Both the position numbers and the translations under genes were made by a program. Positions 44,087-53,741 of a stretch of DNA of 56,249 nt are shown here, piece after piece. Below the pieces are notes generated by a model. It saw only the letters and a program-made list of their open reading frames with translations, was not told the DNA's origin and did no database searches. The number at the start of each line of letters is the position of its first letter. The first letter of the stretch is position 1. This stretch comes from Shewanella abyssi (GTDB taxonomy: Bacteria > Pseudomonadota > Gammaproteobacteria > Enterobacterales > Shewanellaceae), in NCBI RefSeq assembly GCF_023284025.1, contig NZ_JAKIKR010000032.1:1-56249 (forward strand), in the 5' to 3' direction.

Positions 44087-45649
44087 TTAGAACTTGTACA
44101 GCTCACATATTTTTTGGCTGATATCTTCTCGTGTGATAACCCCGCATAACACGCCCTCATCTACCACAGGGAAGACACTCGGCTTGCTGGCGTTTGCCCC
44201 ACGCAGACGCTCTTCATAACTTTTAAAGGTGTTTCCTATCAACATACCGCTATCACTCACAGGGAATAGCTTATTTCTATCTACCACCATTAACTCAATC
44301 AAATCAGCGACAGCATCCAAAGGCGTGACAGTTAATACTTGCGTTTGCATTAAGTCACCCACTTTATAGCCAATACCGCGGACAAACTCCTCAGACCACA
44401 AACTGCGTAATAGGTCCTGCTGTGAAATAAACCCTAGTAGCTGCTGCTTGTCGTTTACCACCGGCGCGCCGCGACTAGCAGCGTCTGACAGTCGTTTAAG
44501 CCCTTCATAGACAGATAGATCGGCAGTCAGTGTGAATGGAGTTGGGTTCATGAGATCGCTTACGTTTAGTCTTTGAATTGTTTTTGGCATTGTTTTTACT
44601 CCGGGAAAAGGTTGAGAACGGCTATTGTTCTGAATAAGTGCAGTTTGAGGATCTGTTTGCTTTGCTAATGGGGTGTCGATTTGACTATCGAGAGTCGATA
44701 ACGAAATGACTTCCGCTAGGCTGCCCCCTTTATTTGAACGTGGTTTCTTTTGGTATGTTGTTGGCTTAGCTTTTTCTATTAACCAATATCCCAAGCCCAC
44801 AAATAGACCACCACCGACAATATTGCCCAGCGTGACTGGAATTAAATTATTGATAACAAAATGACTGACAGTAAGATCTGCAAATTGGTTTTGCGTTACA
44901 TTCAGTGCTTCGAACCAGCTAGGCTCTGAGAATTGGGCAATAACAATCCCTAATGGCACCATAAACAGATTAGCAATGCTGTGTTCAAAGCCACTGCTGA
45001 CAAACATGGCAACTGGCAACATCAACAAAATGGCTTTAGTTAATGCGTCTTTACTGGCGAATGTCATCCAAACGCCAAGGCAAACCAGCATGTTACACAA
45101 CATACCCAGTACAAATGCTTGCCACCAACCGTGGTGTAGCTTGTGTTGCGCAATATTAAGGGCGTTGAGTCCCCATTGCCCGTCGTTCAAATGTTGCATG
45201 CCGGCAATGACGATCATGGCCAACATCAGCATCGCTCCGACAAAGTTTCCTGCGTAGACTCGCAGCCAGCATTTAAGCAGCTCTTTACTTGATACTTTTC
45301 TCTGTGCCCAGGCCACACTGCTCAACACGGTGCTGGTAAATAGCTCACCACCACAGATCACCACCAGCATTAAACCAAGGCTAAAAGCTAGTCCCCCGGC
45401 GAGCCTAATAAGTCCCCATGGCCCACTGTTCCCAGTGGTGACCGTAATATAGAATACAAATGCCAACGCAATAAATGCACCAGCAAAAATTGCCAAACCA
45501 AAAGATTGCCAAGTCGCTTTGATCACTTTATCTGTACCGTACCCCTCAGCCTGCTGGTACAAACTCGGCATTGCCGCATTAATGGGCCCTGCTGTTTGCT
45601 CCGTTTGTCGGGTTAAAGGGATGAGGTTTGCTTGACTATGTCCAGTCAT
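44087..45649 (-). CDS. focA: FocA-type formate/nitrite channel fused to a CBS-domain pair
   Basis: This 520-residue protein is a complete FNT channel in residues 1-290 (FVFYITVTTG, GGELFTSTVLSSVA, NDGQWGLNALNIAQHKLHHG, SGFEHSIANLFMVPLGI with the pore histidine, NLIPVTLGNIVGGGLFVGL), close to Escherichia coli FocA along its whole length. A linker of about 60 residues follows, then two CBS domains (residues about 355-520: VSDLMNPTPFTLTAD, GAPVVNDKQQLLGFISQQD, VGDLMQTQVLTVTP, VFPVVDEGVLCGVITRED). CBS pairs bind adenine nucleotides, suggesting the formate channel is gated by energy state. The ribosome-binding site is GGGGGAAG. It is divergent from the DUF3360-pfl cluster. Confidence 0.9.
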   Translation of the reverse strand: MTGHSQANLIPLTRQTEQTAGPINAAMPSLYQQAEGYGTDKVIKATWQSFGLAIFAGAFIALAFVFYITVTTGNSGPWGLIRLAGGLAFSLGLMLVVICGGELFTSTVLSSVAWAQRKVSSKELLKCWLRVYAGNFVGAMLMLAMIVIAGMQHLNDGQWGLNALNIAQHKLHHGWWQAFVLGMLCNMLVCLGVWMTFASKDALTKAILLMLPVAMFVSSGFEHSIANLFMVPLGIVIAQFSEPSWFEALNVTQNQFADLTVSHFVINNLIPVTLGNIVGGGLFVGLGYWLIEKAKPTTYQKKPRSNKGGSLAEVISLSTLDSQIDTPLAKQTDPQTALIQNNSRSQPFPGVKTMPKTIQRLNVSDLMNPTPFTLTADLSVYEGLKRLSDAASRGAPVVNDKQQLLGFISQQDLLRSLWSEEFVRGIGYKVGDLMQTQVLTVTPLDAVADLIELMVVDRNKLFPVSDSGMLIGNTFKSYEERLRGANASKPSVFPVVDEGVLCGVITREDISQKICELYKF

Positions 45650-45774
45650 TCTTCCCCCTAGCCTTTACGTCACTAAGCTTAATACGCCCTACATTCATTA
45701 AATTCTCCTGTTAGTCGATAACTGCGCTCGCTCTAACAGCAAAATTAACCCAACTTCCAAGGCAATGAAATCTG

Positions 45775-45803
45775 ATAATAATGATGGTTAACATCATTAT
45801 TAT
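45775..45803. promoter_or_regulatory. 12-bp perfect inverted repeat upstream of focA-CBS
   Basis: ATAATAATGATG (45775-45786), spacer GTTAA, CATCATTATTAT (45792-45803). It lies about 125 bases upstream of the focA start, so an operator or leader hairpin. The regulator is unknown. Confidence 0.5.
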
Positions 45804-45917
45804 TGATATTAAAAAGCAAGGAGATAGAGTTGTTAAATTTAGAAGGTCGACACAAAACGAGCTATAAGTACCTGTTTTTAAAATAATTTAACATATCTAC
45901 GTGTTATTTTAAAGAGG

Positions 45918-45931
45918 CTGATAAAGATCAG
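45918..45931. promoter_or_regulatory. FNR/EtrA-like site
   Basis: CTGATAAAGATCAG has the inner TGAT-N4-ATCA of the FNR consensus with changed outer bases. Expected for anaerobic formate genes. Confidence 0.4.
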
Positions 45932-46131
45932 CGACGAAGGTGAAGAGACTCCACGACCGATGATTATCGATTAACAAGGGGATGAATAAATGGTTAAGCA
46001 GTACTATCAATTCACTTGATTTGAGTTAATTGATAGTAAATATAGAAGTGATTGTGCGACTACAGCGATCTCTTAAGCGCTCCCGCGCCTGCAAACAAAA
46101 AGATCCAGATCACACTAAGCTTTAAGTTTGG

Positions 46132-46147
46132 TGTGACAAACGCCACA
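46132..46147. promoter_or_regulatory. CRP-like site
   Basis: TGTGACAAACGCCACA matches TGTGA-N6-TCACA except one base. Confidence 0.4.
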
Positions 46148-46380
46148 TTATTGTGACCACGGATGCAACACCACAATAAATGTTTACTGATGGTCATAAA
46201 TCAGACGTTTTTGTCGTGTTTATTGATCTAGACACTAAGGCAAATTACATGCCTATTATTAGATTATTTAGTCATCACTGTATAAGTTGTTAAGTTGATC
46301 TCAAATTATCTAAACAGCACATTCAATAACTTTGATACTTGGTGTTGTACCTTGGTGACTATGTTAATATCTTTAAGGTA

Positions 46381-46397
46381 AATTGGTCTGACCAATT
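46381..46397. promoter_or_regulatory. PdhR-type operator upstream of the DUF3360 gene
   Basis: AATTGGTCTGACCAATT is a full match to the palindromic PdhR operator (AATTGGT-N3-ACCAATT). PdhR is the GntR-family repressor released by pyruvate. It lies 200 bases upstream of the gene start. Confidence 0.75.
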
Positions 46398-46595
46398 TAT
46401 AGAGTGTAATGGAATACTACTGTAACCGGCATTTAGCGGCAAAAATGGCTGATAATTTACGGTTACAGAAGCGTTAACAAAGGCTTGAAGTCGACTACAC
46501 TTATGGCGACACCAGTTGTTAATTCACAGGGAACACCCAAAAGCTGTCACGAATTCCGATGAATCACCTAAATTCTTTTCGGAGAATGAGAAATT

Positions 46596-48125
46596 ATGCC
46601 TGAAACAGTAAAAAATGAAGTAGAAGGCTCTGATCAGAGCTACCAAGCACTTCACCGCCCAGCATCTGAGTTCAATACCCGCGAGGAGTATTTGGATAAC
46701 GAGCTGAAAATAATGAAGCCAAAACGTTGGGGACTCAACCTCCCAGGTAGAGATTTTAGATTCGAATGGGAAGACTTAGTCCCTGCCATTGCGGGTACCA
46801 TAGGTATCACAGTGATGTATTCAGCCGTTATGGCTGCTTGGGCCTCTGGACTATCTGAACGTTGGGAACACGTAAACTTGGGGGCAGAATTTGCTATCCA
46901 AGTCGTGCGTGTTGAAATGCTCATTCCCGCCCTACTCTTTTGTATTATCAGTTCCGGTTTTATTAATCCCCGAGCCAACCTCGCCGGTAACCATGGTCCA
47001 ATGATCCCTCTGATTGGCGCTATCGCGCTAGCAGGCGCTCACCCACTCGCATTAGCCATATTGCTCGGGATATTCGGCCTCATCTTAAGTTACTTCAAAG
47101 GGGGCTCAAAGTTAGTCAACTTGACCAGCAGTGGTGTGGCCGGTGGCTTACTTGTTTTCTTAGGTTTTATGGGTGCCAAAAGTCAAATAACGTCATTATT
47201 TGATTGGGCTGGCGGCCTTGAAGCCAAGCATGCTCTGGATTACAGCTTAGGCTATGTTGCCTTCTTTATTTTATTGGCCAACGTCATTATCTACGCTTAC
47301 CTAGCAAAAATAGGTAAACGCTGGTTAGCCATTCCACTGTGTTCTATTGCCGCTATCGTTCTGGCTTTTGCACTTGGCGCTGGGCTCGATCTTAAGTTTA
47401 TCACTGAACCTGGTATCCCGAATTTAAACCCAATGTACTGGTGGGGTTCAACTGAATATGGCTGGCAGTTAGGCTTACCTAACCTCGAGCATTTCATTGC
47501 GTCACTGCCATTCGCGATTCTCGCGGTGGCGATGTGGTCACCCGATTTTCTGGGACACCGTATTTTCCAAGAACTTAACTATCCAAAGGGTTCAGAGAAA
47601 GTATTGATGGATGTTGATGACACAATGACGACCTGTTCTCTTCGTCAAATTGTCGGAACGGCAGTCGGTGGCGGTAACATTACCTCATCTTGGGGAACCT
47701 ACATGATCCCTGCTGCTATTGCTAAACGTCCTATTCCAGCAGGCGCCATTTTACTCGGTATTATGTGTATCGCAGTTGCCGTTATTGGCTATCCAATGGA
47801 TGTCACGGTTTGGCGTCCGGTCATGTCAATTGCACTGCTAGTTGGCGTATTTTTACCACTGCTTGAAGCGGGTATGCAGATGGTAAAAGACACTAAAAAT
47901 AGTCAGGCTGCGGGTATATGTATCTTCGCCGCTTTTGTGGCAAACCCAGTGTTAGCTTGGGCACTCACCATGTTCTTGGACAACAACGGTCTGATCGGTG
48001 ATAAAGAGCGCGCCAAATCACTATCAGTCACTGATCGAATAGTGATCCCAGGATTAGCTTTTGTTATCTGCCTAGCAGCAATGCTAGCGGTAGGTATGAT
48101 CACCGGTATCCCGGCACTGCTTTAA
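46596..48125 (+). CDS. DUF3360 family membrane transporter
   Basis: This 509-residue inner-membrane protein has a 60-residue polar N-terminal region (ending KPKRWGLNLPGRDFRFEWEDL) and about eleven to twelve hydrophobic segments. GNHGPMIPLIGAIALAGAHPLALAI and ITSSWGTYMIPAAIAKRPIPAGAI resemble xanthine/uracil-permease-type folds. DUF3360 is known mainly from Shewanella and Vibrio, without assigned substrate. It has its own terminator before pflB. The PdhR-type box upstream matches the one before pflB, so expression should follow pyruvate. A role in moving pyruvate, formate or a related acid is inference. The ribosome-binding site is GGAG seven bases before the ATG. Confidence 0.82.
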   Translation: MPETVKNEVEGSDQSYQALHRPASEFNTREEYLDNELKIMKPKRWGLNLPGRDFRFEWEDLVPAIAGTIGITVMYSAVMAAWASGLSERWEHVNLGAEFAIQVVRVEMLIPALLFCIISSGFINPRANLAGNHGPMIPLIGAIALAGAHPLALAILLGIFGLILSYFKGGSKLVNLTSSGVAGGLLVFLGFMGAKSQITSLFDWAGGLEAKHALDYSLGYVAFFILLANVIIYAYLAKIGKRWLAIPLCSIAAIVLAFALGAGLDLKFITEPGIPNLNPMYWWGSTEYGWQLGLPNLEHFIASLPFAILAVAMWSPDFLGHRIFQELNYPKGSEKVLMDVDDTMTTCSLRQIVGTAVGGGNITSSWGTYMIPAAIAKRPIPAGAILLGIMCIAVAVIGYPMDVTVWRPVMSIALLVGVFLPLLEAGMQMVKDTKNSQAAGICIFAAFVANPVLAWALTMFLDNNGLIGDKERAKSLSVTDRIVIPGLAFVICLAAMLAVGMITGIPALL

Positions 48126-48169
48126 TATAGAGCCGTTCTACCTGAAAATGGTGGATTCAGTGAGTATAT

Positions 48170-48210
48170 AATGACGAAGAGAGACCCGCGCTCTCTTCGT
48201 CATTTTCTCT
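48170..48210 (+). terminator. Terminator of the DUF3360 gene
   Basis: AATGACGAAGAGAG (48170-48183) pairs perfectly with CTCTCTTCGTCATT (48191-48204), followed by TTCTCTT. Confidence 0.88.
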
Positions 48211-48667
48211 TCTATAATTCTTATCAATATCTTTGATACTCATCATTTGTTATATCAGCCAGTAGCATCAAAGCAAATATGTGGGTTACAAATCCACCTG
48301 CGAAAATCATACCAACAGGTAAATACCTGACATAGCAACAGGGTCCAAATATTAAATTGTTCAAAAAATGCTACTTTGTTAACAGTTTTAGGATTTATGG
48401 ACCAATTCCACTTTGATAAAGGTGCAGCACAAAGCCTGCTATGCTAATATACGACTGGTTAATTGGTCTTACCAATTCCCTCAAGTTAACATCCACAGCA
48501 TTAAGATGTTAGCGGTTGAGAAAGTCCAAACGAATTACAGCGAAGTGCACTCACTTCCACACGCTTCTTGATGAAAGAGTTGAAGAGGCGTTTAAGACAT
48601 AGCTATTGGTGTATAAGGCAGAGCCGATACCCAATAACCTTTATCCCAAACAGAAGGTAAAAGTACG
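48211..48667 (+). promoter_or_regulatory. Upstream region of pflB
   Basis: This 457-base leader holds the PdhR-type box (48471-48487). The long untranslated region after it has no open frame. No full FNR site was recognised. Confidence 0.5.
48471..48487. promoter_or_regulatory. PdhR-type operator upstream of pflB
   Basis: AATTGGTCTTACCAATT fully matches AATTGGT-N3-ACCAATT and differs from the box upstream of the DUF3360 gene only at one spacer base. Confidence 0.78.
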
Positions 48668-50950
48668 ATGACCGAAAAAACTGAACAGTTTGCAAACGCG
48701 TGGGATGGTTTCACGTCAGGCGATTGGAAAACTGAAGTCAATGTGCGTGATTTTATTCAAGCTAACTACACTCCTTACGAGGGCGACGAATCGTTCTTAG
48801 CTGAAGCGACTGAAGCGACGACTGAACTTTGGGATAAAGTGATGGTTGGCGTTAAGCAAGAAAACCGTACTCACGCCCCTGTTGATTTTGATACCGACAA
48901 AGTATCAACAATCACTTCTCACGAAGCGGGCTATATCACTAAAGATTTGGAAACGATTGTTGGTCTGCAAACAGAAGCGCCACTTAAGCGTGCAATGTTA
49001 CCCAACGGTGGTATTCGCATGGTTGAAGGTTCTTGCGCCGCTTATGGCCGTGAGCTGGACCCAAACATCAAGTATGTTTACTCAGAGTTACGTAAAACGC
49101 ACAACCAAGGTGTTTTTGACATCTATACCCCTGAAATTATGGGCTGTCGTAAGTCTGGCATTTTAACTGGTTTACCTGATGCCTACGGCCGTGGTCGTAT
49201 CATTGGTGATTACCGTCGTATCGCGCTATATGGTATTGACTACCTTATGCAAGATAAGTTTGCTCAATTCGGTTCGCTACAAGCTGACTTCGAAACCGGT
49301 GAAAACTTGTCTTACACTATGCAACTTCGTGAAGAGATTGCAGAGCAGCATAAAGCGCTTGGTCAAATGAAGAAGATGGCCGCTAGTTATGGCTTTGACA
49401 TCTCAAAGCCTGCGACTAACGCTAAAGAAGCGATCCAGTGGACCTACTTTGGTTACCTTGCTGCCGTTAAGAGCCAAAATGGCGCGGCAATGTCACTTGG
49501 TCGTACTTCAAGCTTCCTCGATATCTTTATCGAACGTGATATCAAAGCAGGCATTTTAACTGAGCAAGAGTCTCAGGAAATGGTTGACCATTTCGTGATG
49601 AAGCTGCGTATGGTGCGTTTCCTACGTACACCAGAATACGATGAGCTATTCTCTGGCGACCCAATCTGGGCAACAGAGTCAATTGCAGGTATGGGTCTTG
49701 ATGGCCGTACACTAGTGACTAAATCTAGCTTCCGTTTCTTACACACCTTGTACAACATGGGCCCTAGCCCAGAGCCAAACATTACGGTTCTATGGTCAGA
49801 GAAATTACCACTGAGCTTCAAAAAGTATGCGGCTAAAGTATCGATTGATACTAGCTCTATCCAATACGAGAACGATGACCTAATGCGTCCAGATTTTGAA
49901 TCTGACGATTATGCTATCGCATGTTGTGTTAGCCCTATGGTTGTTGGTAAGCACATGCAGTTCTTCGGTGCGCGTGCCAACCTTGCTAAGACTATGCTTT
50001 ATGCCATCAATGGTGGTGTTGATGAAAAGCTTAAGACTCAAATCGGTCCTAAGTCTGCCCCTATCACTGATGACGTTTTAGATTTTGATGACGTTATGGG
50101 TCGCTTAGACACCATGATGGACTGGCTTGCAACGCAATATGTATCTGCATTGAACGCCATTCACTTCATGCATGACAAGTACTCTTACGAAGCAGCCCTT
50201 ATGGCACTTCATGACAGAGATGTTCGTCGTACTATGGCATGTGGTATTGCAGGTCTATCAATTGCTGCTGATTCACTGTCTGCGATTAAGTTCGGCACAG
50301 TTAAACCCATCCGTGACGAAAACGGCATCGCTATCGATTTCGATATCAGTGGTGATTACCCTAAGTTTGGTAACAACGACGCACGTGTTGATGATTTAGC
50401 CACTGAGCTTGTTGAACGCTTTATGGCTAAGATCCGTGCCATGAAGATGTACCGTGATGCGATACCAACGCAGTCTATCTTAACCATTACCTCTAACGTG
50501 GTTTACGGTAAGAAAACAGGTAACACACCTGATGGCCGTCCAGCTGGCGCACCTTTTGCTCCAGGCGCAAACCCAATGCATGGTCGTGACGAGAAAGGAG
50601 CGATTGCTTCTTTAACATCAGTTGCTAAACTACCATTTGCTCATGCACAAGATGGCATATCTTACACTTTCTCTATCGTTCCTAACGCGTTAGGTAAAGA
50701 TGATGATGGTCGTAAAGCCAACCTTGCTGCACTAATGGATGGTTATTTTGCCCATAACGATAGCCGTGAAGGTGGTCAACACCTCAACGTTAACGTGATG
50801 AACCGTGAAATGCTTGAAGATGCTGTGGTTAACCCTGATAAGTATCCACAGCTAACCATCCGTGTTTCTGGTTATGCTGTGCGCTTTAACTCGCTCACAC
50901 CTGAGCAACAGCAAGACGTAATTACCCGTACCTTTACTAAAGGTCTGTAA
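48668..50950 (+). CDS. pflB: Formate C-acetyltransferase (pyruvate formate-lyase)
   Basis: This 760-residue glycyl-radical enzyme splits pyruvate with CoA into acetyl-CoA and formate under anaerobic conditions. Catalytic cysteines C419 and C420 lie in [11 protein letters not shown], and the radical glycine is G735 in [10 protein letters not shown]. The length equals that of Escherichia coli PflB. It is followed by pflA 71 bases on, so they form an operon. The PdhR-type box in the leader predicts induction by pyruvate. The ribosome-binding site is AGAAGGTAAAAGTACG. Confidence 0.98.
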   Translation: MTEKTEQFANAWDGFTSGDWKTEVNVRDFIQANYTPYEGDESFLAEATEATTELWDKVMVGVKQENRTHAPVDFDTDKVSTITSHEAGYITKDLETIVGLQTEAPLKRAMLPNGGIRMVEGSCAAYGRELDPNIKYVYSELRKTHNQGVFDIYTPEIMGCRKSGILTGLPDAYGRGRIIGDYRRIALYGIDYLMQDKFAQFGSLQADFETGENLSYTMQLREEIAEQHKALGQMKKMAASYGFDISKPATNAKEAIQWTYFGYLAAVKSQNGAAMSLGRTSSFLDIFIERDIKAGILTEQESQEMVDHFVMKLRMVRFLRTPEYDELFSGDPIWATESIAGMGLDGRTLVTKSSFRFLHTLYNMGPSPEPNITVLWSEKLPLSFKKYAAKVSIDTSSIQYENDDLMRPDFESDDYAIACCVSPMVVGKHMQFFGARANLAKTMLYAINGGVDEKLKTQIGPKSAPITDDVLDFDDVMGRLDTMMDWLATQYVSALNAIHFMHDKYSYEAALMALHDRDVRRTMACGIAGLSIAADSLSAIKFGTVKPIRDENGIAIDFDISGDYPKFGNNDARVDDLATELVERFMAKIRAMKMYRDAIPTQSILTITSNVVYGKKTGNTPDGRPAGAPFAPGANPMHGRDEKGAIASLTSVAKLPFAHAQDGISYTFSIVPNALGKDDDGRKANLAALMDGYFAHNDSREGGQHLNVNVMNREMLEDAVVNPDKYPQLTIRVSGYAVRFNSLTPEQQQDVITRTFTKGL

Positions 50951-51021
50951 GCAACGTTAGTCACTTAGTGTCGAATAGGCTGGCGTAGCACAACGTTGCA
51001 CCAGCCTCTCAAGGAGCAGAA

Positions 51022-51762
51022 ATGGCAGTAACAGGTCGGATTCATTCTTTAGAGTCCTTTGGTACCGTAGACGGACCCGGCATAAGGTTTATCACCTTTA
51101 TGCAAGGTTGTTTAATGCGGTGTCAGTACTGCCATAACCGCGATACTTGGGATCTACACGGCGGCAAAGAGATTAAAGTCGATGAGTTAATGAGTCAAAT
51201 CATTAGCTATCGGCCTTTTCTTGAAGCCAGTGGCGGCGGTGTCACGGCCAGTGGTGGTGAAGCTGTATTGCAAGCAGAGTTCGTTGCCGAACTTTTTCAA
51301 GCCTGCAAAAAAGAGGGTATTCATACCTGCTTAGACACCAATGGTTTTGTGCGTAAATATACGCCGGTCATTGACGAGTTACTTGATAATACCGATCTGG
51401 TGTTACTCGATATCAAACAGATGAACGACGAAAAGCATATCGACTTAACCAAGGTCAGTAACCAACGTACGTTGCAGTTTGCCGAGCATTTGCACCAGCG
51501 TGGTCAAAAGACCTGGATTCGTTATGTGGTTGTCGGTGGATTCACCGACGACATTTCATCGGCACAGGCGTTGGCCGAATTTATCAAGCCAATGAACAAT
51601 GTCGAGAAAGTGGAACTACTGCCCTACCACGAGTTAGGCAAACATAAATGGCAAGCGATGGGTGAAGAGTATCAACTCAACAAAATCTCACCTCCAAGCG
51701 CTGACACCATGGAACAGATAAAGCAAGTCTTCATCGATATGGGGATTAACGCTATTTACTAA
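51022..51762 (+). CDS. pflA: Pyruvate formate-lyase activating enzyme
   Basis: This 246-residue radical-SAM protein installs the glycyl radical on PflB. The 4Fe-4S binding motif is [14 protein letters not shown] (C-X3-C-X2-C), the glycine-rich SAM region is [14 protein letters not shown], and the N-terminus ([19 protein letters not shown]) is characteristic. It follows pflB in the same operon with AAGGAGC as ribosome-binding site. Confidence 0.98.
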   Translation: MAVTGRIHSLESFGTVDGPGIRFITFMQGCLMRCQYCHNRDTWDLHGGKEIKVDELMSQIISYRPFLEASGGGVTASGGEAVLQAEFVAELFQACKKEGIHTCLDTNGFVRKYTPVIDELLDNTDLVLLDIKQMNDEKHIDLTKVSNQRTLQFAEHLHQRGQKTWIRYVVVGGFTDDISSAQALAEFIKPMNNVEKVELLPYHELGKHKWQAMGEEYQLNKISPPSADTMEQIKQVFIDMGINAIY

Positions 51763-51797
51763 GTGTTGTTAAGTTATACAGCAACTGTAGATAACGG

Positions 51798-52250
51798 CTA
51801 AAGCTCTTCCCAGTAACTTGCATCCAAACATTCGAATGCCGCTTTTAAAATAAGTGCCATATCGAAGTAGCAAGCTTTAGCACCTAAGGGTCGACAATTA
51901 ACCCCCATTTGCGCCAGTTTTGTGGATAACTGATTACCCCAGTCGAGTAACGATAACGGCAATGGGTGAGCGGAGCGCCAGCCTAACCAGAGTAGACCTT
52001 GGATAGGTAAGCTAATAAAGAACAACGCAATGGTGATTGCCTGAGGTAGGTGATCCCAACCGTGCAGGTATAACTGACTTGCAGCCGCCAATATTGCCAA
52101 CAGCGGCATTAATGGCAAAGCAATTTGAGTCGCGCGCATAACGCGATACTCAGGAAAGTAAAAACTGAGTTGTCTAACCATAGGCCACGTCTTCATATAA
52201 CGACGACCTTCACCTAAGGTTTTGAGAACGAAAATGCTCAAAAATGGCAC
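51798..52250 (-). CDS. yfbV: YfbV (DUF412/UPF0208) inner-membrane protein
   Basis: This 150-residue protein has a conserved N-terminal RRYMKTWP block, two hydrophobic helices (IALPLMPLLAILAAASQLYL and AITIALFFISLPIQGLLWLG) and a soluble C-terminal part ending FECLDASYWEEL, aligned with Escherichia coli YfbV (151 residues). The function is undefined; YfbV has been linked to the Ter macrodomain in Escherichia coli. Start is GTG at 52250, chosen because the family N-terminus extends upstream of M19. It sits divergent from ackA-pta, as in Escherichia coli. Confidence 0.9.
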   Translation of the reverse strand: MPFLSIFVLKTLGEGRRYMKTWPMVRQLSFYFPEYRVMRATQIALPLMPLLAILAAASQLYLHGWDHLPQAITIALFFISLPIQGLLWLGWRSAHPLPLSLLDWGNQLSTKLAQMGVNCRPLGAKACYFDMALILKAAFECLDASYWEEL

Positions 52251-52441
52251 CTAATAAGAATCAATAACAAGCCTAACTTTAGCACAAACACTCAGCTTGC
52301 CCCAAGGCTCTATGCCAGGGAAGCAACAGATTTCCGCCCTTTTACAGGGCACACTTTACGACTTCGGCCTATAGTTGCCATAGAAGTTATTGTTATTCAG
52401 TGAATCAAACGATTTCATTACTTATTGCGAAAGGTTTAAAC

Positions 52442-53638
52442 ATGTCAAACAAACTGGTATTGGTGCTTAACTGTGGTAGTTCATCTCTTAAGTTTGCGGT
52501 TATTGATGCGCTCACCGGTGATGATCAAATTTCTGGTCTAGCCGAGTGTTTTGGGCTTGAAGACTCTCGAATTAAATGGAAAGTAAACGGTGCCAAGCAC
52601 GATGCTAGCCTAGGTGCATTTACTGCACACAGAGAAGCTGTGGAATATATTGTTAACAAAATCTTGGTTGCTCATCCGCTAATTGCTGAAAAGATCCAAG
52701 CCATTGGTCATCGCGTCGTACATGGTGGGGAAAAATTTACTCACTCAGTCATTATCGATGAGAGCGTGGTTCAAGGCATCGAAGATTGTGCCACATTGGC
52801 GCCATTGCATAATCCAGCACACCTTATTGGTATACGAGCCGCTCAGGCATCGTTTCCTAAACTCCCTCAGGTTGCTGTTTTTGATACCGCTTTCCACCAA
52901 ACAATGCCAGAAAAAGCCTTTATCTATGCCCTTCCGTATAAGCTATATAGAGAAAATGCAATCCGTCGTTATGGCATGCACGGCACAAGTCACCTATTCA
53001 TCAGCCGTGAAACGGCAGCTGCTCTAGGTAAAGATGAAGCCGATACCAATATTATTTGCGCACATCTTGGTAATGGCGCGTCAGTAACGGCTATTAAAGG
53101 TGGCAAGAGCGTTGATACTTCAATGGGACTGACGCCGCTAGAAGGTCTGGTGATGGGCACCCGTTGTGGTGACATTGACCCATCAATTATCTACCATTTG
53201 GTTAATCGTCTTGGTTATACACTTGAAGAAGTGAACAACCTGATGAACAAACAAAGTGGTCTTTTGGGTATATCTGAGCTAACTAACGATTGCCGTGGCA
53301 TTGAAGAGGGATATGAGAAAGGTCACAAGGGGGCAACACTTGCACTTGAGATTTTCTGCTATCGCTTAGCCAAGTATATCGCTTCTTACACTGTACCTTT
53401 AGAGCGTCTTGATGCACTAGTATTTACTGGCGGCATTGGTGAGAACTCAGATCTTATCCGTGAAAAAGTGCTTAACTCATTGGCTATTTTCAACTTTAAA
53501 GTCGACAAAGAGCGTAACGCCGCAGCACGTTTTGGTAAGCAAGGCAAAATTACCAAAGACGAAGGTCCTGTCGCGATGGTGATCCCAACCAATGAAGAGT
53601 GGGTTATCGCACAAGACGCTGTGGCACTCATTAAATAG
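52442..53638 (+). CDS. ackA: Acetate kinase
   Basis: This 398-residue enzyme converts acetyl phosphate and ADP to acetate and ATP. It has the N-terminal [14 protein letters not shown] phosphate-binding block, [60 protein letters not shown] and [14 protein letters not shown]. The start at 52442 has AAAGG seven bases upstream; a GTG or ATG further up at 52400 would add 14 unmatched residues. It is followed by pta after 103 bases. Confidence 0.97.
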   Translation: MSNKLVLVLNCGSSSLKFAVIDALTGDDQISGLAECFGLEDSRIKWKVNGAKHDASLGAFTAHREAVEYIVNKILVAHPLIAEKIQAIGHRVVHGGEKFTHSVIIDESVVQGIEDCATLAPLHNPAHLIGIRAAQASFPKLPQVAVFDTAFHQTMPEKAFIYALPYKLYRENAIRRYGMHGTSHLFISRETAAALGKDEADTNIICAHLGNGASVTAIKGGKSVDTSMGLTPLEGLVMGTRCGDIDPSIIYHLVNRLGYTLEEVNNLMNKQSGLLGISELTNDCRGIEEGYEKGHKGATLALEIFCYRLAKYIASYTVPLERLDALVFTGGIGENSDLIREKVLNSLAIFNFKVDKERNAAARFGKQGKITKDEGPVAMVIPTNEEWVIAQDAVALIK

Positions 53639-53741
53639 TAAAACCTATCTATTGCGAGCTGCTAACTAAATAAGTTAGCGGCTCGAAACAATGTTTCTAA
53701 TGCCATACTTTTGTGGCTTTCTCGAGTTTTAAGAGGTATTT

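Larger units (their letters stand above)
45650..46595. promoter_or_regulatory. 946-bp divergent control region of focA-CBS and DUF3360 genes
   Basis: No gene is visible. It holds several operator candidates: a 12-bp palindrome (45775-45803), an FNR-like site (45918-45931), a CRP-like site (46132-46147) and a PdhR-type box (46381-46397). The length and site density suggest combined control by oxygen, carbon status and pyruvate. Confidence 0.6.

Noticed and set aside
48391..48420. FNR site upstream of pflB (TTTGATAAAGG)
   Set aside because: Only one half-site matches; the other half is absent.
51921..51929. Perfect DnaA box TGTGGATAA
   Set aside because: It is a single nonamer inside the yfbV coding region, as expected by chance.
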